Notes: generated from the sequence alone by a model not told the origin. DNA of 64,000 nucleotides from Myxococcaceae bacterium JPH2 (GCA_016458225.1 JAEMGR010000003.1:806001-870000), one strand, 5' to 3'. Shown: positions 52,501 through 63,259, counted from the stretch's first letter. Numbers and translations: made by a program.

Positions 52501-53210
52501 AGCCCCGTCGGCGTGCTCACCTGATAAATCATCTGCACCGGATTCGTCCGGTACGGCAGCGCCCCGCGCCACACGGCCGGATCCAACGGCCACGCCGTGT
52601 AGTTGGAGTCGTACGGAAGCGTGGCCCAGGACGTCGCGCCCTGGTTCCGCAGCAACGTGTAGGCGGAGGAGAAGTAGCTGCCCAGGTCCTCGCCATTGTT
52701 GATGAAGTTGTACGTCCACTTCGGGGAGAACAGCCGGCTGTTGTCCACGCTGTGCTTCGCGTCCCAGCCATTCGCCAACGCCGTATTGTGACTGAGTTGG
52801 TAATACGTCGTCGCCCACGCGACGCACGAGCCAATCGAGCCCTGGCTCCGAATGGGCGGGAAGAAGTCCAACGCGCTGTTGTCGACATGCGTCGGCAGCG
52901 CGCTCGCGGAGAAGGCCGTGAGGGTATCGGGCGCCTTCGCGTCCCCCACCACCGTCTCCTGCCCCAGCGCCGCGGCCGGCACCGAGAGCGCGCGCAGCCC
53001 CCGGGCCTGGCGCTGCGCGTTCATGCGCTCCCACGCCACGCGGTTGGGAAGGACCTGGTGAATCTCCTGCCCCTGCGCCCGCAGCCGAGCCACTTCCTCG
53101 GCATCCATGGGCTTCAGGCCCGTCGCATGGGATTGCGCTCGAGCGATACCCACGCTCCACAGGAGCGCTCCGCCGAGCAACACTGTCTGCAAACCTTTTC
53201 CTGGTGACAC
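49551..53210 (-). CDS. Secreted papain-like (C1) protease with Calx-beta repeats
   Basis: A 1219-residue protein. The GTG at 53210 has GGAGG six bases before it; the ATG at 53216 touches that site directly. Signal peptide through about residue 25. The C1 domain (about 100-370) is complete: oxyanion Gln and Cys in SQGSIGSCVAWAT (Cys 129), His in GSHAMTIVGYDDD (His 292), Asn in IANSWGTGWNEGG (Asn 325); an inserted loop DVNKNNVVDPGE looks calcium-binding. Then Ig/cadherin-like domains (VNASDEDGQSLSYAWSVDG; TAFDADGDPLSLTV; VTLEVAASDVEGPIAKVELY) and four Calx-beta repeats, each with a D-D-A-L-V-E-G-x-E-T-like end. Probably a calcium-stabilised extracellular protease for predation or matrix remodelling (inference). 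Confidence 0.9.
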   Translation of the reverse strand: MSPGKGLQTVLLGGALLWSVGIARAQSHATGLKPMDAEEVARLRAQGQEIHQVLPNRVAWERMNAQRQARGLRALSVPAAALGQETVVGDAKAPDTLTAFSASALPTHVDNSALDFFPPIRSQGSIGSCVAWATTYYQLSHNTALANGWDAKHSVDNSRLFSPKWTYNFINNGEDLGSYFSSAYTLLRNQGATSWATLPYDSNYTAWPLDPAVWRGALPYRTNPVQMIYQVSTPTGLQQVKELLTNGYVLVYGTFISSWQSMTIKDDPSTPNDNAYVGKSVAYWLNGYVGSHAMTIVGYDDDIWTDVNKNNVVDPGEKGALRIANSWGTGWNEGGFTWLAYDALRWVSAVTGGPSAGRVAALQSDVVYHLAVRPAYTPTYVAELTVNHAKRDQLMFSLGVSDPASGVPTVWNSTAFTYAGGPRSFNGSTTAAVDGPLVFDFTDLVPASLAPRSFYVKLYDRTTGDPAVVKSFKLVDSSTGGTTVASTETPMTVDMTTGYVHADYTPTNHRPLISSASPVGRVKLPPGGSVALQVNASDEDGQSLSYAWSVDGVSVPESTSGFTYAPTVVGPHSVRAVVSDGVGGSTAQVFNVVLNAKPLATSQSLTLTEDSTKAVALTAFDADGDPLSLTVVDAPLHGSLSGPLPSPLYRPEANFFGSDSFTFLANDGTEDSPLAVVTFNITPVNDAPTSRITSPVNGVSIPAPGTVTLEVAASDVEGPIAKVELYQGGVKVAESATEPYRFTVTGLVAGSYGFVAKAYDGTGVVTSSSTVTVNVLAPTVSVGVSDATSSEPGTDTGRFLISRSGGVAGQVLTVGYTLTGTAANGVDFAPLSGTVTLGAGVTSVNVDVLPVDDALVEGKETVVLTLVPDATYKVGTVASGTVTLLDNEQSVVTVALTDSVASEPGTDTAKFTVTRTGPTTAPLTVRYAMSGTATAGTDYTDLPGTVTIGAGLVSASVVLTPLDDALVEGRETAVMTLQEDAAYQVHTSASATAYLLDDEMPVITLSATDGTAAEPSDPGVFTVTRTGPTTDPLTVLVSVSSTATAGSDYQALPTSVVIPAGSASATLTVQPVDDALVEGRETVTLTLVADAAYQLTPTVASTVYLYDDEKPELRLSVTDSSASEPGTNGGLFTVTSVPAPSTDLSIPLTVTGTATPGTDYVAISAPLTLPAGVATVTVPVTPLDDTVKESTETVVVTIPAGTAYTLGTASGTVSVTDND

Positions 53211-53342
53211 AGCCATCCTCCGCTGAGCCCCGCGGTCCGCGGGGTCGAGAAGCGGCGCCCGAAAGGCAAGCTTCGGGCCATGGATGGAATCAGGGTGAAA
53301 CGCAGTGAGCGCGCTCACCGGACGGCACGGAAGCGAGGTCAG

Positions 53343-53419
53343 CGCTCCCCAACTCGTGGGGAGCACTCCTCAAGCTTCACGCGCCACGAGCCGGGCTCCA
53401 CCGTGCGCGTGGAGCCCGG
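53343..53419 (-). terminator. Two tandem hairpins after the efflux operon
   Basis: CCGGGCTCCAC (53391-53401) pairs with GTGGAGCCCGG (53409-53419), an 11-bp perfect stem with a 7-base loop, 9 bp past the RND stop in the transcribed direction. A second stem, GCTCCCCA with TGGGGAGC around ACTCG, lies at about 53344-53364. Double hairpins would strongly separate the efflux operon from the protease gene, whose promoter must lie in 53217-53340. Confidence 0.55.
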
Positions 53420-53427
53420 GGCTTGCG

Positions 53428-56400
53428 TCAGAGCGCGCCGGACGCGGCCGGCGTCTCCGGGGTGACCGCTTCGGGTTCCGACGTCTCCAGGTGGGCCAGC
53501 TCGTGCTCGCCACGGTCCACCGGGTTGCGGCCCGCGCGCCGGGCGCGGAACCAGAGCACCACGTCATCCAGCAGCGAGTAGATGACCGGCGTGGCGAGCA
53601 GCGTGAGCAGCAGCGACAGCGACTGGCCACCCACCACGATGCCGGCCGTGGCGCGGTTGAAGCCGGCGCCAATGCCTTGCGACGTGACGAGCGGCACCAT
53701 GCCGGCCACGAAGGCCACCGTCGTCATGAGGATGGGGCGCAGACGGTCGCGGTTCGCTTCCAGGATGGCCTCGGCGCGAGGCATGCCCTTGGCGCGCAGG
53801 TTGTTGGTGTGGTCCACCTGAAGGATGGAGTTCTTCTTCACCACGCCAAACAACACCAACAGGCCAAGCGCGGACTGGAGGTTGAACGTCTGTCCCAGCA
53901 TGAGCAGGGACAAGAGCGCGAAGGGCACCGTCAGCGGCAGCGACACGAGGATGGTCAGCGGGTGCAGCCAGCTTTCGAACTGCGCCGCCAGGATGAGGTA
54001 CATGAAGATGAAGGACAGGGCGAACGCCGTGATGAAGGAGACGGCGGTGCGTCCCATCTCGCGCGAGCGGCCCGTGGGCTGCGCCGCGTAGCCCGGCGGC
54101 AGGTTCTGCGCCTTCATGATCTTCTCCAGGCTCCCGGACACCACGCTCTCACCCATGCCCGGCTGCACGTTGGAGGAGATGGTCACCTGCCGGCGGCGGT
54201 TGAGGCGGCTGATCTCCGACGGGCCCGTGCCCTGCGTCAGCTCCACCACGTCTCGCAGCGGCACCGTGCCCAGCTTGCTGGAGGGCACCGTCATGAGACT
54301 GATGGCCTCCACCCGGCTGCGGTCCGTCTCCTGCGCGCGGATGCGGACGTCATAGTCCTCGCCGCCGTCCTGGTACGTGGACACCTCCAGACCGCCCACC
54401 AGCAACCGCAAGGCATTGGAGATGTCGGAGACCTGCACGCCCAGGTCCGCCGCCTTGTCGCGCAGCACGTGCACCCGCACCTCGGGCTTGCCGAGCACCA
54501 GGCTGGAGTCCACGTCCACCGCGCCCGGCGTCTTGCGCAGCTCCGTCACCACGCGCTGGCTGTACTCGGCCAGCTTGCTCAGGTCCGGGCCGTTGAGGAT
54601 GTACTGCACGGACTTGGACGACGAGCCCGAGTTGAACGCGCTCACGTCCGACACGTCGATGCGCAGCTCCTTGGGCTGCTTGGCCACGATGTCCCGACGC
54701 GTGCGGGCCGCGAGCTGCTGCTGCGTCTGCACGCGGGCCGCCGGCTCCACCAGCCGCACGTACACCTTGGCCACGTTGGGCGTGCGCTGCGCGTTGTCTC
54801 CAATGGTGACCAGGGTGTGCAGCACGCCCGGCAGCCGGCGCGTCTCGCGGGCGATGCGCTCCGCGGTGACGAGCGTGGACTGGAGGCTGGTGCCCTCGGG
54901 AGCGCGGACGTTGATCTCGAAGTTGGCCTCGTCGTTGGGCGGCAGGAAGCTGGTGGGCACCGACTTGAACAGCGGCACGCACGAGCCCAGCGCCGCCACG
55001 CACGCAATCACCACCACCCAGCGCTGGCGCATCACATAGCGCAGCATGGCCATGTAGACGTCCTCGATGGGCTGGTAGAACCGGTCCACCAGCTTCTGGA
55101 GCACCGTCTTCTTCGCGTGGCCGCTCTCCGGCGCGGGGTCCAGCCAGCGCGCCGCCAGCATGGGCGTGAGCGTGAAGGACACGAACAGGGACACGCCAAT
55201 GGCGAACGCCATGGTGAGGCCGAAGCCCTTGAGGAAGCGCCCCACGATGCCGTTCATGAAGGCCACCGGCAGGAACACCGCCATGAGGCTCAGCGTGGTG
55301 GCGAGCACCGCCAGGCCAATGTCTCGCGTGGCGAGGATGGAGGCCGGGAAGGGCTTGAGCTTCTTCTCCTCGATGAACCGGACGATGTTCTCCAGCACCA
55401 CGATGGCGTCGTCGATGACGATGCCCACCGCCAGGGCCAGCGCCAGCAGCGTGATGATGTTGAGCGTGAACCCCTGGATCCACATCAGCGCGAACGTGCC
55501 GATGATGGAGATGGGGATGGCGAGCGCCGCGATGATGGTGGAGCGCACGTTGCCCAGGAACAGCAGCACCACGAGCGCGGAGAACAGCGCGCCGAGCATC
55601 AGGTGCTCCTTCACCGCGCTCACCTGCGTCTGGATGGTGCCGGACGTGTCGCGCACCACCTCCAGCTTGTAGCCGGTGGGCAACAGCTGCTCGACCTTCT
55701 TGAGGCGCTCGCGCACCGCCTTCACCACCGCCACGGTGTTCTCACCGCTCTGCTTGCGCACGGACATGACCACCGTGGGCTCGCCGTCCAGCCGCGCCGC
55801 GGTCTGCTCCTCCTCCTGGCCGTCCTCCACGCGCGCCACGTCCTGCACGCGCAAGGGGTGACCGGCGACGTTGCGGATGACGATGCGGCTCAGCGCCTCC
55901 ACGGACTCCACGCGGCCCTGCACGCGCAGGGTCAGGTCACGCGGGCCCGTCTGGATGGTGCCGCCCGGGGCCTCCAGGTTCTGGCTGGCCAGGGCGCGCT
56001 GCACGTCCGCCGCGGTGACGCCGTGCGAGCGCAGCGCCTCGGTGTCCAACCAGACGTTCACCTGCCGCTGACGTCCACCGATGATGGCCAGCTCACCCAC
56101 GCCTGGGACGTTCTCGATCTCGCGCTTGATGCGCTTGTCGGCCAGCTCGGTGGCCTCGCGGATGCTGCCCGTCTTGGGGCTCTTGAGCGAGATGTAGAGG
56201 ATGGGCGAGGCGTCTGGATCCAGCTTGGTGATGATGGGCTGGTCGATGTCCTTCGGCAGGTTGGGCAGCGCGGTGGACACGTGGTCGCGCACGTCCTGCG
56301 CCGCCACGTCGATGTTCTTGTCCAACACGAAGGTGATGAACACCTGGCTCACGCCGTTGCTGGACGTGGAGCGCATCTCGTCGATGCCCGAGATGGTGTT

Positions 56401-56616
56401 GACCGCCTCTTCAATCTTCTCGGTGATTTCGGACTCGACGACCTCCGGCGAGGCGCCGTCGAGCCGCGTGGTGACGGTGACGACGGGGAAGTCAATCTTG
56501 GGAAAGGCATCCACGCCCAGGTTGAAGTACCCGGCGATGCCCACGACGACGATGGCAATCATCAGCACCGACGCGAACACGGCGCGGCGCACGGCGAGAT
56601 TGGCGAGCCATTGCAT
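53428..56616 (-). CDS. RND efflux pump inner-membrane transporter
   Basis: A 1062-residue AcrB/MexB-type transporter using proton flow. MQWLANLAVRRAVFASVLMI is TM1; the porter region contains GVDAFPKIDFPVVTVTTRLD. TM4 carries the proton-relay Asp pair (AVGIVIDDAIVVLENIVRF). The second half repeats the topology (VVKKNSILQVDHTNNLRAKG; RPILMTTVAFVAGMVPLV). The TM2 region SALVVLLFLGNVRSTIIAALA is typical. Length is normal. It is the last gene of the tetR-OMF-MFP-RND operon, 36 bp after the adaptor gene. Substrates are probably drugs, detergents or metabolites; none can be named. Confidence 0.95.
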   Translation of the reverse strand: MQWLANLAVRRAVFASVLMIAIVVVGIAGYFNLGVDAFPKIDFPVVTVTTRLDGASPEVVESEITEKIEEAVNTISGIDEMRSTSSNGVSQVFITFVLDKNIDVAAQDVRDHVSTALPNLPKDIDQPIITKLDPDASPILYISLKSPKTGSIREATELADKRIKREIENVPGVGELAIIGGRQRQVNVWLDTEALRSHGVTAADVQRALASQNLEAPGGTIQTGPRDLTLRVQGRVESVEALSRIVIRNVAGHPLRVQDVARVEDGQEEEQTAARLDGEPTVVMSVRKQSGENTVAVVKAVRERLKKVEQLLPTGYKLEVVRDTSGTIQTQVSAVKEHLMLGALFSALVVLLFLGNVRSTIIAALAIPISIIGTFALMWIQGFTLNIITLLALALAVGIVIDDAIVVLENIVRFIEEKKLKPFPASILATRDIGLAVLATTLSLMAVFLPVAFMNGIVGRFLKGFGLTMAFAIGVSLFVSFTLTPMLAARWLDPAPESGHAKKTVLQKLVDRFYQPIEDVYMAMLRYVMRQRWVVVIACVAALGSCVPLFKSVPTSFLPPNDEANFEINVRAPEGTSLQSTLVTAERIARETRRLPGVLHTLVTIGDNAQRTPNVAKVYVRLVEPAARVQTQQQLAARTRRDIVAKQPKELRIDVSDVSAFNSGSSSKSVQYILNGPDLSKLAEYSQRVVTELRKTPGAVDVDSSLVLGKPEVRVHVLRDKAADLGVQVSDISNALRLLVGGLEVSTYQDGGEDYDVRIRAQETDRSRVEAISLMTVPSSKLGTVPLRDVVELTQGTGPSEISRLNRRRQVTISSNVQPGMGESVVSGSLEKIMKAQNLPPGYAAQPTGRSREMGRTAVSFITAFALSFIFMYLILAAQFESWLHPLTILVSLPLTVPFALLSLLMLGQTFNLQSALGLLVLFGVVKKNSILQVDHTNNLRAKGMPRAEAILEANRDRLRPILMTTVAFVAGMVPLVTSQGIGAGFNRATAGIVVGGQSLSLLLTLLATPVIYSLLDDVVLWFRARRAGRNPVDRGEHELAHLETSEPEAVTPETPAASGAL

Positions 56617-56652
56617 GGCGAATGCTCCTGGTGAAGGCGAAGGGGCGCGCGG

Positions 56653-57717
56653 TCAGTTGACCGGCGTGCCGTCCTTCACCTGGGCTCCGGGTTGATTGAC
56701 CACGTGCTCGCCGTTCTTCAGACCGTCGAGCACCGCCACCATGCCGTCGCGCTCCGGCCCGGTCTGCACCACTCTCTCCTCGATGTGCCCGTCCACCACC
56801 GTGAAGAGCCGGTGCGTGGTGCCCTCGGTGACGAGCGACGAGCGCGGCACGGTGGGCAGCGGCTGGTCGGTGAGCTGCAGGTGCGCGGTGGCGAACATGC
56901 CCGGCCGCAGCTTGTGGTCCGTGTTGGGCACCACCGCCTCCACCACCAGGTCGCGCGTGTTGGCGCGCACGGACGGGCCGATGTACTTCACCGTCCCGGT
57001 GAAGCTCTGCCCGGGGAAGGCCACCACGTCGAAGGCCACCTGCTGGCCGTCCTGGAGCTGGCCCAGGTCCGCCTCGCCCACGGTGAGCTGCAGGCGCAGG
57101 GGCTCCAGCTCCACCACGCTGGCGACCTTGGTGTTGGGCTGCACGTACTCGCCCACGCTCACGAAGCGCTCGCCCACCATGCCGGCGAAGGGCGCGCGGA
57201 CGATGGAGTCATTGAGCGTCTTCTGGGCCAGGTCCGCCCGAGCGCGCGCCGCATCCGCGCTGCCGGTGGCCGCCTTGCACTGGGTGGAGATGCGGTCCCA
57301 CTCGTCGCGGCTGATGGCGCCCTTGTCGAGCAGCTTCTGGTAGCGGTCGCACTGCGCCTGGGCCAGCTCCTGCTGGGCCGTGACGTTGCCCAGGTTGGCG
57401 CGCGCCTCGGCCTGGGACAGCACGGCCCCGCGCGTGTCGAGCTGCACGAGCGGCGTGCCGGCCTTCACGAAGGCGCCGCGCTCGACGAACGTCTTGATGA
57501 CGAGCCCGGTGGCGTTGGCGGCCACGTCCGACTGCTGGTTGGACACGAGCGAGCCGGTGAGCGCGAGCGCGCGCGGCATGGGACGGGACTCCACGGTGAG
57601 GGTGTCCACGTGGATGGCGGGCGGCGGCGGCGCGGCGGGCGGCTCGGCCTGCTGACGCGAGCAGGCGGTGAGGGACAGCACGGCGAGCACGCAGACCCGG
57701 GAGACGGGGGCGTTCAT
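56653..57717 (-). CDS. RND periplasmic adaptor (HlyD/AcrA-like) lipoprotein
   Basis: A 354-residue membrane-fusion protein. The ATG at 57717 follows AAAGGA. MNAPVSRVCVLAVLSLTAC is a lipoprotein signal (lipobox LTAC). Lipoyl/barrel-sandwich halves: SLVSNQQSDVAANATGLVIK and NDSIVRAPFAGMVGERFVSV GEYV; the helical hairpin lies between them (about 100-175, QAEARANLGNVTAQQELAQA). The beta-barrel and membrane-proximal parts end at TVVDGHIEERVVQTGPERDG. It links the RND transporter with the outer-membrane factor. Second structural gene of the efflux operon, 35 bp after the OMF gene. Confidence 0.94.
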   Translation of the reverse strand: MNAPVSRVCVLAVLSLTACSRQQAEPPAAPPPPAIHVDTLTVESRPMPRALALTGSLVSNQQSDVAANATGLVIKTFVERGAFVKAGTPLVQLDTRGAVLSQAEARANLGNVTAQQELAQAQCDRYQKLLDKGAISRDEWDRISTQCKAATGSADAARARADLAQKTLNDSIVRAPFAGMVGERFVSVGEYVQPNTKVASVVELEPLRLQLTVGEADLGQLQDGQQVAFDVVAFPGQSFTGTVKYIGPSVRANTRDLVVEAVVPNTDHKLRPGMFATAHLQLTDQPLPTVPRSSLVTEGTTHRLFTVVDGHIEERVVQTGPERDGMVAVLDGLKNGEHVVNQPGAQVKDGTPVN

Positions 57718-57752
57718 GGGATTCCTTTCGAAGAGAGGCTTCGGAGAGGGCT

Positions 57753-59075
57753 TCAGGAGCCGCTGGGAGAAGGGTGGGTGGAGAAGGGGTCCTGGCCGGC
57801 GGCCAGACGAAGCTGCAGGCGGGCGTTGGCGAGCTCCGCGTCGGCCTGGATGCGGGACACCTCGGCGCTGAAGGCGTCGCGCTGGGCCTGGAGCAAATCG
57901 AGCTGCGTGGTGGCACCCACCTGGTAGCGGTCCAGCGCCAGCTCCGAGGCGTGGTTGCTCGCCTGGACCTGCGCGCGGGCCGAGCGGCTCTTGGCGATGT
58001 TCGCGTTCACCTGGCTCCACGCGCGGTGGATGGCGTCATGCGTGGCGCGGCGGGTGCGCTCCTCGCGCGCCTTGGCCACCGAGGCGGCCGCGTCCTGCAC
58101 GCGGATGTTGGCGAAGGTCGTGTAGTCCAGCGCCCAGTTCAGGTTGAGGAGCGCCTGGTACTGAGCGCCGTGCCCGGAGAAGCCCGCCGCGTTGGTGAAG
58201 CGCTCGGTGACGCTGCCGGACAGCGTGGGCAAGAGCGTGAGCCGCTGGGCCCGCGCCTGCTTCTCGGCGGCCTCGGTGAGGGACAGCGACGCGGCCAGCA
58301 GGGGCAGCTCGGCGTCCTGCGGGACGAAGGTCTCCAGCGATGGCTCCGTGTGCAGGTCATCCTGCACGGCGGCCGAGGCCAGGTTCTCCAGCTCCGGCGT
58401 CAGGCCCGTCAGCGACTGGAGCGTGCGCGCCGACAGCGTCAGCGCCAGCTCCGCCGAGGCGAGCTGCTGCACCTGCCGCTCCACCTCCGCCTTCGCCCGG
58501 TCCACGTCCAGCGCGGCGGCCGTGCCCGCGCCGAAGCGGGCCTCCGTCAGCCGCAGGCTCTCGCGCGACACGTCCAGCGCGCGCCGCGAGGCATCCACCA
58601 GCGCGCCGTTGGCGACCAGCTGGTAGTACCCCTGCGTCACGTTGGCCTCCACCTGGAGGAAGGTGGCGCGCGTCTGGTGCTCGGCCGCCGTGGCGCCGGT
58701 GCGAGCCGCCCCGATGCGCTGGAAGCGGGCCAGGTCCACCAGCGGGACGTTCAACGTGATGGCGGCGTCCAGCTGGTTCAGCGGCGTTATCACCGCGTGG
58801 ACCGGCGGCGCGTTGGGGTCCATCTTGAGGTCCAGCTCCGTGGCGTACTGGTTGCGCGTGTAGGTGCCGCGCGCGGACAGCCCCGGCAGCGCGCCGCCCA
58901 GCACCGCGTCCGCCTGCGCCTGCTGCTGCGCCAGGGTGGCCCGAGCCTCCAGGTTGTCCGGACTGCCCTCGTGCGCGGCCCGCACGAAGGCATCCAGCGG
59001 CTGGAGCGCGAAGGCACTCCCAGACAAGGACAGCGTCGCGAGCGCGAACGCCCTGATAATTGAGTTCATACTCAT
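57753..59075 (-). CDS. TolC-family outer-membrane efflux protein
   Basis: A 440-residue outer-membrane factor. Start chosen at the ATG at 59075 (MSMNSIIRAF...); ATG at 59069 is two codons later. The signal peptide is IIRAFALATLSLSGSAFA. The repeated long helices of the family are clear (ARATLAQQQAQADAVLGGAL; VDRAKAEVERQVQQLASAEL; QVNANIAKSRSARAQVQASN; LDLLQAQRDAFSAEVSRIQA), with beta segments such as LSARGTYTRNQYATELDLKM between. It forms the exit duct of the pump. The first codons overlap a TGAGT-N4-ACTCA palindrome, so bound repressor would sit on the start. First structural gene, 48 bp after tetR. Confidence 0.93.
   Translation of the reverse strand: MSMNSIIRAFALATLSLSGSAFALQPLDAFVRAAHEGSPDNLEARATLAQQQAQADAVLGGALPGLSARGTYTRNQYATELDLKMDPNAPPVHAVITPLNQLDAAITLNVPLVDLARFQRIGAARTGATAAEHQTRATFLQVEANVTQGYYQLVANGALVDASRRALDVSRESLRLTEARFGAGTAAALDVDRAKAEVERQVQQLASAELALTLSARTLQSLTGLTPELENLASAAVQDDLHTEPSLETFVPQDAELPLLAASLSLTEAAEKQARAQRLTLLPTLSGSVTERFTNAAGFSGHGAQYQALLNLNWALDYTTFANIRVQDAAASVAKAREERTRRATHDAIHRAWSQVNANIAKSRSARAQVQASNHASELALDRYQVGATTQLDLLQAQRDAFSAEVSRIQADAELANARLQLRLAAGQDPFSTHPSPSGS
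59061..59074. promoter_or_regulatory. TetR operator candidate over the OMF start codon
   Basis: TGAGT-TCAT-ACTCA, perfect 5-bp arms and a 4-base spacer, overlapping the OMF start codons. The same arm sequence and spacing occurs upstream of tetR at 59756-59769. Confidence 0.55.
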
Positions 59076-59123
59076 TAACTCGGCGAGGAGAGGATGCGTG
59101 AAGGGAACTGGGAAGGGAGGCAC

Positions 59124-59747
59124 TCAGCCTGGAGGGGCTTGGGAGCCCGGGGGGTGGGCTCCATGCATCAGCAGGTCGATGAACTGGCGGACGAAGACGG
59201 GGGCGCTGCGCGTACGGGCCTCGGCGCTCGGGAGGCGGAGAATCTGACCCATCACGTAGTTCATCACCCCGCCGATGAGGGCGTGGGCGAAGAGGGCGGG
59301 GTCCATGGGGCGCACGCGTCCGCGCTCCACCTCGCCTCGGATGTAGTCGGTGACGGCCTGGGAGACCTTGGTGCCGGGGTGCTCGCCCCGCTCGATGGCC
59401 ACCGGGAGGCCGCTCGGCCCGGGGTTGGACCAGGCCATCATCATGTAGGGCACCCGCACCTTCAGGAAGCCGATGAGGGCCACGCAGGCGTCGTGGAGGT
59501 TGTCCGCCACCGTGCCCTGGCCCACGCGCGACGGCAGCTCCACCACCTCCAGCGGCTCCTCCAGCTCCAGCTGGAGCGCGGCGCGGAACAGGCCCTCCTT
59601 GGTCTTGAAGCGGCGGAAGATGATGCCCTCGGACACCCGCGCCCGCTCGGCCACCGCGGCCGTGGTGGCCCTCACCCCCTGCGCGAGGAAGACCTCACGG
59701 GCGGCCCCGAGGATGTCTTCGTCACGGATGGAGGGTGGACGCGCCAT
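59124..59747 (-). CDS. TetR-family repressor of the efflux operon
   Basis: A 207-residue TetR protein. The N-terminal HTH reads IRDEDILGAAREVFLAQGVR ATTAAVAERARVSEGIIFRRFKTKEGLF (helices 1-3 plus turn). The C-terminal ligand-binding domain is helical (LHDACVALIGFLKVRVPYMM, VSQAVTDYIRGEVERGRVRP). It is the first gene of a tetR-OMF-MFP-RND unit on the minus strand. Two identical-arm palindromes, before its own gene and over the OMF start, indicate auto-repression and operon control; an efflux substrate is the expected inducer. Confidence 0.93.
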   Translation of the reverse strand: MARPPSIRDEDILGAAREVFLAQGVRATTAAVAERARVSEGIIFRRFKTKEGLFRAALQLELEEPLEVVELPSRVGQGTVADNLHDACVALIGFLKVRVPYMMMAWSNPGPSGLPVAIERGEHPGTKVSQAVTDYIRGEVERGRVRPMDPALFAHALIGGVMNYVMGQILRLPSAEARTRSAPVFVRQFIDLLMHGAHPPGSQAPPG

Positions 59748-59755
59748 GTCATTCC

Positions 59756-59769
59756 TGAGTGGGGACTCA
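59756..59769. promoter_or_regulatory. TetR operator candidate upstream of tetR
   Basis: TGAGT-GGGG-ACTCA, perfect 5-bp arms with a 4-base spacer, 8 bp upstream of the tetR start. It shares arms and spacing with the site at 59061-59074, while the spacer differs (GGGG versus TCAT). Confidence 0.6.
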
Positions 59770-59901
59770 ATTTCCGCGCAAAGTGATAGCCCTTCGCTTG
59801 CGAGGGCACAAGAGCGCGACCCCCGCCCAAATATTTCTTAATCCTGGCTTCATGCTCACCCGGGAAGTCAGGAAGGATTTCCGAGCAAGAAATGAACTTC
59901 C

Positions 59902-59913
59902 GTAAATAACCGT
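59902..59913 (+). promoter_or_regulatory. Candidate promoter element of the Ser/Thr kinase gene
   Basis: GTAAATAACCGT ends 54 bp before the kinase ATG, in an AT-rich patch (59870-59915). It differs by one base from the element 52 bp upstream of the M4 protease gene. A -10-like role is inference. Confidence 0.3.
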
Positions 59914-59967
59914 GGGTGGCTGGTCTTTCGCGTCCATCCGGATGCCGGTGTAGATTCTCGGGTTCCG

Positions 59968-62460
<2,493 letters not shown>

Positions 62461-62539
62461 ACGGGCGCAATCGGCTGGCGCGACCTCCGTAGACAAGGCA
62501 TTCCAGGGCCGTCGCCCTCCTTCCTACCCAGGGGTCCCC

Positions 62540-63259
62540 ATGCTCACCGCCCGCGCTTCCCTCGTCGCCGCCTTGCTCGCCTGCGCCTGTGCCCATGCGG
62601 AGGACCGGGCCAAGCCCGACAGCTCCTCCCGAGGCGACACCCGCGAGGTGTCCGACTTCCGAGGCGTGGCCATCAACAGCGGGATGAAGGCCGAGGTGAA
62701 GGTGGGCCCCAAGTCCGTGCGCATCGAGGGGGACCCGGAGGCCGTGTCCCGCGTCCTCCTCGAGGTGAAGGACGGCATCCTGGAGGCGCGCGCGGAGCGC
62801 AACGGCCACTTCTTCTCCTCCGGAATGCGCGGCAAGGTGCGCCTCTACATCAGCAGCCCCAAGGTGACGAGCCTCGAGGCCAACGGCGGCAGCAGCATCA
62901 CCGCCGAGGCCACCTCCTCCAGTGAGTTCACCGTGGAGGCCACGGGTGGCTCGGAGGTCGACGTGCGCGGCGTGGACACCGACGAGCTCAAGGCCGAGGC
63001 CAGCGGCGGCTCCAACATGACGGTGCGCGGCCGCGCCACGGAGATGGACGCCGAGGCCAGCGGCGGCTCGGAGGTGCACGCCCGTGAGGTCCGCGGCATC
63101 TCCCGGCTGGAGGCGGAGATCAGCGGCGGCTCGAGCGTGGAGGCGGACGCGCCCAAGCACGTCAAGGGCGAGGCCTCGGGCGGAAGCACGCTGTCGCTCA
63201 CGGCGCGGCCGGATCACTCGAAGTTCGAGACGAGCGGCGGCTCGCGCATGACCTACTGA
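62540..63259 (+). CDS. DUF2807-type (GIN domain) lipoprotein
   Basis: A 239-residue protein. MLTARASLVAALLACACAHA contains a lipobox (LLAC, Cys 15). The body is a repetitive beta-helix-like fold of the DUF2807 family (putative adhesin head GIN domain): DFRGVAINSGMKAEVKVGPK, then repeated Gly-Gly-Ser turns (ANGGSSITAEATSSSEFTVE, ATGGSEVDVRGVD, ASGGSNMTVRGRATEMDAEA, ISGGSSVEADAPKHVKGEAS). About six such turns are spaced by 18-27 residues. Probably surface-exposed; function unproven. Overlaps the convergent gene at the right by 7 bp. Confidence 0.88.
   Translation: MLTARASLVAALLACACAHAEDRAKPDSSSRGDTREVSDFRGVAINSGMKAEVKVGPKSVRIEGDPEAVSRVLLEVKDGILEARAERNGHFFSSGMRGKVRLYISSPKVTSLEANGGSSITAEATSSSEFTVEATGGSEVDVRGVDTDELKAEASGGSNMTVRGRATEMDAEASGGSEVHAREVRGISRLEAEISGGSSVEADAPKHVKGEASGGSTLSLTARPDHSKFETSGGSRMTY

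Noticed and set aside
53305-56634. Plus-strand frame of 1109 codons opposite the RND pump gene
   Set aside because: Its product is extremely rich in His, Arg, Gln, Gly and Leu with no domain, while the minus strand encodes a complete RND transporter. It is the usual antisense shadow of GC-rich third-position codon use.
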